Assembly: GCA_964586135.1 (NCBI GenBank)
Contig: CAZPGS010000019.1
Location: forward strand, 1 to 14,557
DNA length: 14,557 nt
Source of the DNA: WYZ-LMO8 sp964586135
GTDB lineage: Archaea; Thermoproteota; Methanomethylicia; Nezhaarchaeales; WYZ-LMO8
Direction: 5' to 3'
In this document: one piece after another, positions 5,704-12,184 of the stretch
Numbering within the stretch: position 1 is the stretch's first letter
Layout of the letters: the number at the start of each line of letters is the position of its first letter
Program-made: the position numbers and the translations under genes
Notes under the pieces: generated by a model
Told to the model about the DNA's origin: nothing
Databases searched by the model: none
What the model saw: the letters and a program-made list of their open reading frames with translations, nothing else

Positions 5704-7250
5704 TTGGCGCTGAGGCCCTAGTGAGGAGGCTGAGGGTAGACGCTTACTTCACGGTACCCGGCCGCTTCGCGATACCCCTCAGCATATCGCTGAAGAGGGT
5801 CGGCGCTCGCAAGATCATGATACCCGATGAGAGGTGCGCTGGGCACGCGGCCGACGGTTACGCCAGAGTGTCGGGCAGGCCAGCGGGTCTGGTCGTCTCA
5901 GCCGGGCCAGGCGCCCTTAACGCCGCGCTCCCCGTGGCCACTGCCTTTAGGGACCATGTGCCCATGGTGGTGATAACTGGCGACGTGCCGACGCGCTCCA
6001 GGGGCTCATTGGCAGTAGAGGAGGTCGACTTGATGAAGGTCTTCGAGCCGCTCTGCAAGGGCTCGGTCTACGTGGACCGCGGGGAGGGGATCGTCCAAGC
6101 CCTAGACGTGGCCGAGAGCTCCGCCCAAGCCCCTAAGGGGCCCGTCTTCTTGGACTTCCCGCTAGACGTCCAAGAGAGGGAAGTGGAGCTGGGCGAGCTA
6201 CCTAAGCGAATGGAGCCTCGAGCGAGCACCGAGGGGCTCGAGAAGGAGGTAGGCGAGGTCGCCAAGCTACTCGAGGCCTCCAAGAGGCCCTTAATACTAG
6301 TCGGCAATGGTTGCGTGGGCGCCCACGAGGCCGTGGCCGAGTTCGCTGAAGCGTACAGCATACCAGTGGCGTACACCTTAATGGGCTGGTGCGCGGCCTG
6401 GCCGAAGCCCTCAGTGAGCGTGGGCTTCTGCGGCATCAGGGGCTTCAGGGCTGCGAACGACGCACTTCAAGAGTGCGACTTCCTCCTGGCCCTCGGGGCG
6501 AGGCTCTCTGAGGCGACGATGGCGTACGGGATGAGCGAGGGCTCCATCGTGGCTCAGGTCTTGGTGGAGGGCCCCTTCAGCGAGAGGGCGACTCTGAGGA
6601 TCAGGTCGAGGTGCGAAGACTTCGTAGAGGCCCTGCACAAGAGCTATCGTGGCGGGAAGAAGGGCTTTTGGGTCGCGCGTAAAGAGGAGCCCTTATACGA
6701 CTCCAAGACCTTCAAGGTCATCAGGGAGCTTATGGCGTTGAGTCGGTGCTCCGTCATAACCCTCGACATGGGCCAATCGACCATGTGGGCGCTCGAGGCC
6801 CTTAAGCACGGATGGCAGGGGCCAGTCCTATATCCGGGGGGGCTCGCGACCATGGGCTTCTCTATACCGGCCGCTATAGGAGCGCAGTTGGCGAGGCCCG
6901 AGCATCGAGTCCTATCGATAACGGGCGACGGCGGGGCCATAATGAACTTACCCGCCCTCCACGCGATATCGGCTATGAGGTTGCCGATCGTAGTGGCTGT
7001 CTTTAACAACGAGTCCTACGGAATGGTGAGGAGCAAGCAGCTAAGGGACTACGGCACGGCGAGCGACGTCGAGCTGGGCTTCAAGAGCTTCCAGAAAGTG
7101 GCGGAAGCTGTGGGGATGAGGTACTTAAGGGTGGACCGCGAGGGGGAGTTGCGCGGCCTAAGCTTAGTCGAGGTACCGGTGCTGGTCGAGGTGAAGGTAG
7201 AGGTCGACGAAGCGCCGCCTAGTCCGAAGAAGCTCTTTCCAAAACCTTGA
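5700..7250 (+). CDS. ThDP-dependent enzyme, acetolactate synthase-like; candidate 2-oxoacid decarboxylase
   Basis: A 516-residue single-chain ThDP enzyme with PYR, central and PP domains as in the acetolactate synthase superfamily. The PYR domain holds the catalytic glutamate E44 in 'PDERCAGHAADGYAR', followed by 'SAGPGALNAALP' and 'PMVVITGDVPT'. The PP domain carries the cofactor motif GDG (409-411) with Asn-Asn at 436-437 ('VAVFNNESYGM'). The two halves are fused, unlike the short ComD/ComE subunits of sulfopyruvate decarboxylase, and the N-terminal sequence differs from theirs. The protein is shorter than typical IlvB, and no ilvN or ilvC lies alongside. Its TTG start overlaps the aksA stop (TTGA at 5700-5703), which implies translational coupling and a joint pathway. 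I infer a role in 2-oxoacid handling for coenzyme B, such as decarboxylation of 2-oxosuberate; ordinary acetolactate synthase remains the alternative. Confidence 0.8.
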   Translation: MIGAEALVRRLRVDAYFTVPGRFAIPLSISLKRVGARKIMIPDERCAGHAADGYARVSGRPAGLVVSAGPGALNAALPVATAFRDHVPMVVITGDVPTRSRGSLAVEEVDLMKVFEPLCKGSVYVDRGEGIVQALDVAESSAQAPKGPVFLDFPLDVQEREVELGELPKRMEPRASTEGLEKEVGEVAKLLEASKRPLILVGNGCVGAHEAVAEFAEAYSIPVAYTLMGWCAAWPKPSVSVGFCGIRGFRAANDALQECDFLLALGARLSEATMAYGMSEGSIVAQVLVEGPFSERATLRIRSRCEDFVEALHKSYRGGKKGFWVARKEEPLYDSKTFKVIRELMALSRCSVITLDMGQSTMWALEALKHGWQGPVLYPGGLATMGFSIPAAIGAQLARPEHRVLSITGDGGAIMNLPALHAISAMRLPIVVAVFNNESYGMVRSKQLRDYGTASDVELGFKSFQKVAEAVGMRYLRVDREGELRGLSLVEVPVLVEVKVEVDEAPPSPKKLFPKP

Positions 7251-7293
7251 TGTGAGGGGTGCGATCCTTATTCTTCGTAACGCCTCGTGTGGG

Positions 7294-7316
7294 GCTTGCG
7301 CGTTGAACGCGCAAGC
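7294..7316. promoter_or_regulatory. Near-perfect 23-bp palindrome before marker protein 11
   Basis: Arms GCTTGCGCGTT (7294-7304) and AACGCGCAAGC (7306-7316) flank a single base, so 22 of 23 positions are symmetric. As RNA it would form an 8-bp GC-rich stem with a 7-nt loop. It lies 44 nt after the ThDP enzyme stop and 15 nt before ATG 7332. It could be an operator or an intercistronic RNA hairpin. A weak TATA-like stretch CCTTATTCTT (7266-7275) would place a transcription start within its first arm. Confidence 0.45.
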
Positions 7317-7331
7317 GGCAGAGTGGTGGAG

Positions 7332-8255
7332 ATGAGGCTGAGAAGGGAGGAGCTCGCAGAGCTGGTCAAGGGCAAGCCCTGGATAACTCCATTCGAGAAG
7401 CTCATCGCGATGACAGATGAGTCGAGAGAGTTCGTGGAGCTCCACGAGGTGTACGGAGGACCCTGCTTCGGCAACGCCGCGTGGATGACCTTCAACGTGG
7501 CTAGGAGCAGCCCCTTGGTGGTAAGGGCGAGGAGGGAGGGCAACAGGAACATATACGTTGTCAGGCTGAGCGAGCGCCGTGAAGGCGACGGAGTGGCGTG
7601 CATAGAGGCCGCTTGGATTGAAGGCGACAGGGTCAAGATAGCCTACAGGGGCGTCGCCGGGGCCGGAGTCGGCGCGCTTTGCAGGGGCCTTGCGGAAGGC
7701 GTAGACGAGATCGAGATATTGGAAATGGGCGGAGGGGCCAAGGTCGGCAAGAGCGTGATAACGCTACCCTTGAAGTACAAGCTCTGCGTAGGCGTCGACG
7801 ACACCGACACCAAAGAGGAGGGCGCGACTTGGTGCTTAGTCAACAACATAGCCCTCGAGGTAGAGAGGAGAGGGTTGGCGGACTACGTGTCGCTGACGCT
7901 AACCCAGCTCTACAAGGGGAACCCGCACAAGACGTCTAATTGCGTGTCGTCGGGCTTAGTACTGGCCGTAGAGCCCCGTAAGCTCAGCGATTGCTTAAGT
8001 TACGTAGAGGAGGCGTTGAGGGAGAGGACGTTGTCCCCGCATACGGGGATAGCCTACAAGGTCTGCGTGATGATGCCACGGGAGCTCAGGGACTTCACCG
8101 AGAGGGCGAAGAGAGGGATGGTGAGCCTCGAATGCGCCCATGAGGTCGCTTCTAGTGCCCGCGTAACTATAAGACCCGTTACTGGCGAGAGGGGTTGCAT
8201 AGGAGCGCTGGCGGCTCTCGGCCTCATAGACGAGCCCGACCAAGCCGCTGTGTAG
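7332..8255 (+). CDS. Methanogenesis marker protein 11 (TIGR03280)
   Basis: A 307-residue protein with strong resemblance to methanogenesis marker 11: 'PWITPFEKLIAM' near the N-terminus, 'IAYRGVAGAGVGA', 'GVDDTDTKEEGATW' (about 154-167), 'NPHKTSNCVS' and 'GCIGALAALGL' close to the end. Marker 11 is almost confined to archaea with methyl-coenzyme M reductase and has no established reaction that I know of. The DDTD-x(4)-G-x-T pattern resembles the kinase-like domain of TiaS, the tRNA-Ile2 agmatidine synthetase, so ATP-dependent chemistry is possible. ATG 7332 is chosen because it leaves an N-terminus that fits the family and avoids reading through the 7294-7316 palindrome; an in-frame GTG at 7287 would add 15 residues. 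The gene follows aksA and the ThDP enzyme, so a part in coenzyme or MCR maturation is an inference from context. Confidence 0.9.
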   Translation: MRLRREELAELVKGKPWITPFEKLIAMTDESREFVELHEVYGGPCFGNAAWMTFNVARSSPLVVRARREGNRNIYVVRLSERREGDGVACIEAAWIEGDRVKIAYRGVAGAGVGALCRGLAEGVDEIEILEMGGGAKVGKSVITLPLKYKLCVGVDDTDTKEEGATWCLVNNIALEVERRGLADYVSLTLTQLYKGNPHKTSNCVSSGLVLAVEPRKLSDCLSYVEEALRERTLSPHTGIAYKVCVMMPRELRDFTERAKRGMVSLECAHEVASSARVTIRPVTGERGCIGALAALGLIDEPDQAAV

Positions 8256-8271
8256 TCGAAGAGCTATTGAC

Positions 8272-8280
8272 AACTTTTTA
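8272..8280 (+). promoter_or_regulatory. TATA-like element / T-run before the AGOG gene
   Basis: AACTTTTTA lies about 20 nt before the TTG start at 8296 and 17 nt after the marker 11 stop. It may be the promoter of the glycosylase gene (leaderless), the terminator of the cofactor run, or both. Confidence 0.4.
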
Positions 8281-8295
8281 GGCCGATCGCGTGGT

Positions 8296-9231
8296 TTGGA
8301 CTTAAAGCAATCAGCCAGGGCGTTGTCCGGCCAAGGTGTCGAGGTCTTGGCCCTGCTGAGGCAGAACGAGGAGAGGATCTCGATCGTGGCCGAGAAGCTG
8401 AGCTCGCTGGGACTAGAGGGCGCATTGAAGATAGAGGAAGTCGATCCTCAGTTTCAAGCCGTAAAGCTCATTACGAGCAGGATGGGCTTAGGGCCGGCCC
8501 TGACGCTCATAGTGCTCAACAGCATCATAAGCTACAGGCTTAGCGGGAGGGGCGAGGACTACTGGAACGAATTCGCTCTATATGTCTCTAAGGCCAGCGA
8601 GCCCAAGAGCTTGGTCGAAGCAGTAAAGCTCGTGCTCGGCTTTCTATCTACGTCTAAGATAAACGTGGCCCTAAGAGCGTCTAAGACCTCTAGGCTCCTG
8701 AGGGCGTCAACGGCGAAGGTGCTGGAACCCGACGACATCGCAAAGCAAACGAGGAACCTGCGCAAGTTCGCTGAGGCCCTAGCGCTAAGCTTGAAGTCTA
8801 GGTGGAGCTCGAAGACCATAGTCCTCTCGCTCAAGATGATCTGCTACGCGTACAGGGCGCGTTACGGAAGAGCCCTCATAGCTCCGTTCAGCATACCGAT
8901 TCCGATAGACTCGAGGGTCGCCAAGCTGTCTTGGACTTCTGGAGTGATCGACGTCGAAGGAGCAGGCCCGAGGAAGTGGAGCGACGTCATCGAAGCCGTG
9001 ATGAGCAGGCCGAGAGTCGCTCAAGGGGCTTGGAGCTCCGTAGCCAAGAAGAGCGGGATACCTCCGTTGCACCTAGACTCGATACTGTGGCTCGTCGGAG
9101 GCCTCATAGACAGACGGAGGGCGAGAGAGGAGGTCGTCGAGGAGGTTTGCGAGGTCCTCTCGAGAACGACGGCGAAGAGTAAGTCCGACGTCCTCGAGGT
9201 AGCAAGCGAATTGATAGCTAGGTATTTATGA
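8296..9231 (+). CDS. Archaeal GO glycosylase (AGOG), 8-oxoguanine DNA glycosylase/lyase
   Basis: A 311-residue protein matching AGOG, the archaeal helix-hairpin-helix-type enzyme that removes 8-oxoguanine and nicks the abasic site. Characteristic stretches are 'RGEDYWNEFALYVS' (85-98), 'SSKTIVLSLKMICYAYRAR' (171-189), 'PFSIPIPIDSRVAKLSWTSG' (197-216) and 'SGIPPLHLDSILWLVGG' near the C-terminus. K173 and D205 are 32 residues apart, as are the catalytic Lys140 and Asp172 that I recall for the Pyrobaculum aerophilum enzyme, so both appear kept. The N-terminus is about 30 residues longer. The TTG start at 8296 is the best upstream choice, with TTG 8323 as an alternative. The gene follows the cofactor run on the same strand but probably has its own promoter. 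Its stop overlaps the stop of the convergent MNT gene by 6 nt. Confidence 0.9.
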   Translation: MDLKQSARALSGQGVEVLALLRQNEERISIVAEKLSSLGLEGALKIEEVDPQFQAVKLITSRMGLGPALTLIVLNSIISYRLSGRGEDYWNEFALYVSKASEPKSLVEAVKLVLGFLSTSKINVALRASKTSRLLRASTAKVLEPDDIAKQTRNLRKFAEALALSLKSRWSSKTIVLSLKMICYAYRARYGRALIAPFSIPIPIDSRVAKLSWTSGVIDVEGAGPRKWSDVIEAVMSRPRVAQGAWSSVAKKSGIPPLHLDSILWLVGGLIDRRRAREEVVEEVCEVLSRTTAKSKSDVLEVASELIARYL

Positions 9232-9609
9232 CGAGGCCCTCTGGCTCGACGACGATGCGGCCAAGTCATCGAGCGTTATCTCGACCCAGTACTTTGAGGC
9301 ATCCCGCAACACTGCACTCCTCTCCATCCTCTCTCTGAGCTCGTCGGGGGTCAGAGGTATAGCCTCTATGAAGGGCCGTATCCCTGCTCTCCACTGCGCC
9401 CTGTTCACGATGTCGAGCCTCTTGAGGAAGGGCAAGCCCTCAAAGCCTCGCGACACTATCACCAAGTCCACGTCACTGGTCTTGATCCAAGAGCCCTTAG
9501 CGTAGCTCCCGAATAGGTACACCTTCTCGACGACTATCCCCTCGCCCTCTGATAGCTCCTTGACCAGCTTCCTAACCGCTTCCACGACTTCTCGCGAGAT
9601 GGTCTTCAA
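9226..9609 (-). CDS. mntA: MNT-type minimal nucleotidyltransferase (HEPN-MNT antitoxin)
   Basis: A 127-residue minimal nucleotidyltransferase of the DNA polymerase beta superfamily. 'YLFGSYAKGSWIKTSDVDLVI' carries Gly34-Ser35 and the metal-binding pair D46 and D48; E82 in 'PFIEAIPLT' is the likely third acidic residue, so the site looks active. In characterised HEPN-MNT modules, MNT neutralises the HEPN ribonuclease, in some cases by adding AMP residues to it. The TTG start at 9609 lies inside the upstream HEPN gene with a 38-nt overlap, implying coupled translation from one message. The stop overlaps that of the convergent glycosylase gene. Gene symbol follows the named family; function is inferred from pairing and motifs. 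Confidence 0.85.
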   Translation of the reverse strand: MKTISREVVEAVRKLVKELSEGEGIVVEKVYLFGSYAKGSWIKTSDVDLVIVSRGFEGLPFLKRLDIVNRAQWRAGIRPFIEAIPLTPDELRERMERSAVLRDASKYWVEITLDDLAASSSSQRASS

Positions 9610-9985
9610 CGATCCTCACCACCTCGACGGCGAGGCCGTAGGCCCTCTCCGCCTCGATTTTGTCCACCGCCTCACTTGGAAGGCCGTTCGCGGCGTCTGG
9701 ATATCTCGTGACTGTGTAGTACTTGTTCAACATGTACAGCTGCTCTTCGAGCTCTCGTGGAAGGACAAAGCCAGCCTCCTTGAGGGACCTGTAGAGCTCC
9801 GTCACCGTGTGCACGTGAGGAGGTTCCTCCCTACGAACCACGAAGAAGAGCGCCTTTAACGCCTTCTCCACGGCTTGCTGGGAGAAGAAGGCAACCCTGA
9901 ACCACCTACCTCTACGCAAAGCTTCGCTAGCGTCAAAGAGGTCCTCCTTAGCCGCTTCTATCCAGAGCCTTGCTTCTCTGCGCAT
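9572..9985 (-). CDS. hepT: HEPN-domain protein (predicted toxin/ribonuclease of HEPN-MNT pair)
   Basis: A 137-residue, almost wholly helical HEPN protein (COG2250-like). Typical features are 'WIEAAKEDLFDASEALRRG' at the N-terminus, 'RVAFFSQQAVEKALKALF' (30-47), the Rx4-6H ribonuclease motif as R52-EEPP-H57-V-H59, and 'TRYPDAANGLPSE' near residue 92. The active motif appears intact. The gene precedes and overlaps the MNT gene. Such pairs are common in thermophilic archaea as toxin-antitoxin or defence modules and are often mobile between genomes. The start ATG 9985 is preceded by GGCGGAG and by a TATA-like box at 10021-10030. Confidence 0.87.
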   Translation of the reverse strand: MRREARLWIEAAKEDLFDASEALRRGRWFRVAFFSQQAVEKALKALFFVVRREEPPHVHTVTELYRSLKEAGFVLPRELEEQLYMLNKYYTVTRYPDAANGLPSEAVDKIEAERAYGLAVEVVRIVEDHLARSRGSG

Positions 9986-10020
9986 CTCCGCCTACGCTTC
10001 AGATGCTACGCTTCTTCGGC

Positions 10021-10030
10021 TATTAAAAGA
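10021..10030 (-). promoter_or_regulatory. TATA-like element for the HEPN-MNT pair
   Basis: The minus strand reads TCTTTTAATA about 40 nt before ATG 9985, giving a predicted leader of about 15 nt that ends in GGCGGAG. The interval 9986-10123 is otherwise AT-richer spacer; I see no RNA gene or repeat in it. Confidence 0.45.
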
Positions 10031-10095
10031 CTTCTGCTAATGAGCATTTTTTAACGCGCGCTGCATGAACGATTGACGACCTTGATGGGCGAGAG

Positions 10096-10103
10096 CTAAT
10101 AAC
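10096..10103 (+). promoter_or_regulatory. TATA-like element before the small orphan ORF
   Basis: CTAATAAC is centred about 25 nt upstream of ATG 10124, the spacing expected for a leaderless archaeal transcript. It supports 10124 as a real start. Confidence 0.4.
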
Positions 10104-10123
10104 TGGGCTCGGGCAGAGTTCTG

Positions 10124-10402
10124 ATGGCTCCCATGAAAGGGCTTGGAGCGCAACTCCAAGGCCATGACGAGGCATTCCTGAAGGCTTGTCTAGAGTTGGC
10201 CGAGAGGATAGCTAAGGAGGAATACGACGCGAGAAAGATATTAGTGCTGTGGGCCTTGGGCGTCAAGGAGTACTACGCCAAGCAAGGCTACGAAAGGGAT
10301 GGCGTGATATGTCAAGCACTTAGGGCAACGCCCACATTTTCTCGCCTTATTAACGATGACGCCACTCGTCGAGCAGATCGTCAAGCCCTTGTAGCGAATT
10401 GA
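10124..10402 (+). CDS. Unrecognised 92-residue protein, possibly frameshifted near its end
   Basis: I do not recognise this protein. Residues 1 to about 65 look coding: a helical, charge-patterned stretch ('FLKACLELAERIAKEEYDAR', then 'LWALGVKEYYAKQGYERDG') whose arginines all use AGG or AGA, as in neighbouring genes. The last 25 residues change character, with several CGN arginine codons and low-quality sequence ('DDATRRADRQALVAN'). In the +1 frame the same DNA (10356-10394) reads MTPLVEQIVKPL and stops. A frameshift near 10325-10345 is therefore likely, either a natural decay or a sequencing error. A TATA-like box at leaderless distance supports expression. It lies divergent from the HEPN-MNT pair, but no link to that module can be shown. 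Confidence 0.45.
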   Translation: MAPMKGLGAQLQGHDEAFLKACLELAERIAKEEYDARKILVLWALGVKEYYAKQGYERDGVICQALRATPTFSRLINDDATRRADRQALVAN

Positions 10403-10540
10403 ATTTAAGAGATTAGAGCGGAGTATGATTTTTAGCCTTGGAGTAAGGATGTGTTTTGTTAAGCAAAAGAAAAGGTCGCGCAATATTCACGACGCAAGGA
10501 CTTGAAGAGCGGTTAAAGACTTGATCCCAAAGGGTGGTGG
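10403..10540. other. AT-rich intergenic stretch upstream of pantoate kinase
   Basis: This 138-nt stretch is AT-richer than its surroundings. It holds a T5 run at 10429-10433 that might end the upstream ORF's transcript, a weak TTTTG/CAAAA stem at 10454-10468, and a TATA-like GGTTAAAGAC at 10511-10520 about 26 nt before the pantoate kinase start. No gene, tRNA or C/D box pattern is visible. Confidence 0.4.
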
Positions 10541-11449
10541 TTGTTGAGGTCTCGACTAGAGAGGGATGTGGAGGTCTGCGCGTGGGTCCCCTGTCACATC
10601 ACGTGCTTCTTCGAAATTAGGGAGCACGACAACCCCCTTGAGACCGGCTCGAGGGGGGCCGGCTTCAACCTCGACGTGGGGGTGAAGACCGTTGTCAGGC
10701 TGAGGAGGTCGAGCGACGTCGAGGTCTCGGGAGGCAACGACGTCTCAAGGGACGTGGTGGAGCGCATGTTGCATGGCTTGGGGGTTAGGGCCCGCGTCGA
10801 GCTGGAGCACGACGAGCCGGTGCCGATGGGTGTCGGGTACGGGGTCAGCGGCGCCACGGCCTTGGGGGCGGCGATGGCAACCTCCGTCGCCCTAGGCAAC
10901 GTCATGACCCTTTCTCAGGCGGGGGCCGTGGCCCACGTCGTCGAGGTGGAGCACATGACCGGCCTGGGCGACGTCATAGCCCAGATACACGGCGGGGTCG
11001 AGGTGAGGGTCAAGGAGGGCGCTCCGGGCATAGGGGTCGTCGATAAGCTCCTGCACGAGCCCGACTTACGTCTAATAACCGCGATTCTAAAGGAGGTCCC
11101 AACGAGGGAGGTGCTGACGAAGAAGAGGGAGGCGATAAACAAGTATGGGAGCTTGGCCTTGGCGAGGTTGCTGAAGAGGCCGAGCATCGAGGTATTGATG
11201 AGAGAGGCCAAGGCATTCGCGGAGGGGGTGGGCTTCATGGACGAGGACGTGAGAAGGGCGGCTGAGGAGGTCGTTGAGAAGGGCGCTTTAGGGGCCTCAG
11301 TGAAGAAGGGGGTCTTCTACGCCTTGGTCAAAGAGGGGCTCGTCGATGAGCTCTCGAGATTGGTAAAGGAAAGGCTTGGAGGGGCCAGGTTGATCGTGTG
11401 CGGCATACACGACGGCGGCCCGAAGGTCCTCTACGCGAGGCGCCTTTGA
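10541..11449 (+). CDS. Pantoate kinase (archaeal CoA pathway, GHMP superfamily)
   Basis: A 302-residue GHMP-family kinase of the COG1829 type, which phosphorylates pantoate as the first archaea-specific step of coenzyme A synthesis. 'AWVPCHITCFFEI' at 14-26 matches the N-terminal substrate region ('PGHITGFF'-like), the ATP loop is 'PVPMGVGYGVSGATALGAA' (93-111), and 'HMTGLGDVIAQIHGGVEVR' is the conserved stretch that follows. The product is used by phosphopantothenate synthetase, which is also encoded in this window. The start TTG 10541 follows GGGTGGTGG directly; TTG 10544 is equally possible. The gene ends 20 nt from the convergent DUF447 gene. Confidence 0.88.
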   Translation: MLRSRLERDVEVCAWVPCHITCFFEIREHDNPLETGSRGAGFNLDVGVKTVVRLRRSSDVEVSGGNDVSRDVVERMLHGLGVRARVELEHDEPVPMGVGYGVSGATALGAAMATSVALGNVMTLSQAGAVAHVVEVEHMTGLGDVIAQIHGGVEVRVKEGAPGIGVVDKLLHEPDLRLITAILKEVPTREVLTKKREAINKYGSLALARLLKRPSIEVLMREAKAFAEGVGFMDEDVRRAAEEVVEKGALGASVKKGVFYALVKEGLVDELSRLVKERLGGARLIVCGIHDGGPKVLYARRL

Positions 11450-11469
11450 GGCAGTTCGAGAGCACAGCC

Positions 11470-12111
11470 CTACGGCGTACCCGAGGACGAGGCCTCCTTC
11501 CTCAAGCCCTTGGCGATGCGCTTGAGCTTGGGCCACCCGGTTCGCTCCGCGATCGAGAGGTGGTGGTCTATGAGCCTCCTCAGCTCGCGGACCTCTGCCC
11601 CTCGGCCTACGGCCATGTAATGTCTAAGCCTGGTGTAATGGATTAGGGCTTCGAGGAGTGAGGCCTCAGCTCTGCATATGGGCCTCGGCCTCGCCTTAAC
11701 GGCCTTCGCGTTGACTATGGAGCAGTGCACCTCGTAGTACTGGCCCCTATCGACCACCTCTCTGAGCTCGAAGACCAGCCACGCGCGGGCCTTCCTTAGC
11801 ACGGGGACGCCGTCGAACCACCTAAACGACATCTTGCCCGGTTTGAATACGCAGTCGAAGAAGACCTCGACGTCCTCTACCACGTTTAGAGCCCCCCGTT
11901 TGTTCGCCCTCAAGTTCCTAAGTGTCGCGGTCTCGCCAAAAGAGCGCATGACGAAAGAGCGGTAACTCGAGAAGAGGGCGCCCATGGGGGCGGCATGCGG
12001 TCTGCCGTGGAGGTCCAAGGTCGACGCTATCACCTCGTAGAGGCCACCTACGCTGAGGTCGACAAACTTGGTTACGTTCAAGGGGCTCTCGCCGCGCGCC
12101 ATACAGGTCAT
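11470..12111 (-). CDS. DUF447 family protein (flavin reductase-like split barrel)
   Basis: A 213-residue protein of the DUF447 family (COG2457), related to FMN-binding split-barrel flavoproteins. The N-terminal half has the barrel pattern 'GGLYEVIASTLDLHGRPHAAPMG' (about 22-44) and 'NVVEDVEVFFDCVFKPG'. The C-terminal half is helical with the family-typical 'ALIHYTRLRHY'. The biochemical role is not settled as far as I know. Homologues recur beside tetrahydromethanopterin genes in archaea and, from memory, in methylotrophic bacteria. Here it is back to back with mptA, 58-73 nt apart across a single symmetric TATA box, which strongly suggests co-expression and a role in H4MPT synthesis. The ATG at 12111 sits 24 nt from that box, suiting a leaderless transcript; ATG 12102 is an alternative. 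Confidence 0.8.
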   Translation of the reverse strand: MTCMARGESPLNVTKFVDLSVGGLYEVIASTLDLHGRPHAAPMGALFSSYRSFVMRSFGETATLRNLRANKRGALNVVEDVEVFFDCVFKPGKMSFRWFDGVPVLRKARAWLVFELREVVDRGQYYEVHCSIVNAKAVKARPRPICRAEASLLEALIHYTRLRHYMAVGRGAEVRELRRLIDHHLSIAERTGWPKLKRIAKGLRKEASSSGTP

Positions 12112-12132
12112 GTCTGGGCGAGGGGAAAGAAA

Positions 12133-12138
12133 TAATTA
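12133..12138. promoter_or_regulatory. Symmetric TATA box between DUF447 and mptA
   Basis: TAATTA is palindromic and lies in the AT island AAATAATTAG, the only AT-rich stretch between the two divergent genes. Its centre (12135.5) is about 24 nt from the DUF447 ATG (12111), and it predicts a plus-strand start near 12161, a short distance before mptA. One box in both directions would tie the two genes' expression together. Confidence 0.5.
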
Positions 12139-12184
12139 GCCTACGCCCGCTCACTACCTCTCAACGATATTGGAAGTGGTCTGG

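Noticed and set aside
6314..6327. Perfect 14-bp palindrome CGTGGGCGCCCACG
   Set aside because: It lies deep inside the ThDP enzyme gene and is explained by GC-rich codons; no gene boundary or regulatory context.
5700..7250. Sulfopyruvate decarboxylase (ComDE) as identity of the ThDP enzyme
   Set aside because: The N-terminal 'DERCAGHAADGYAR' and three-domain length match the acetolactate synthase type, not the short ComD and ComE subunits or their fusion.
10454..10468. TTTTG/CAAAA stem as a terminator
   Set aside because: Only a 5-bp AT-rich stem without a following T-run, too weak to call.
10241..10483. Minus-strand open frame with CxxC pairs (zinc-ribbon look)
   Set aside because: It is largely antisense to the better supported plus-strand ORF and its start lies in an AT-rich spacer; the CGRCPKC pattern is probably fortuitous.
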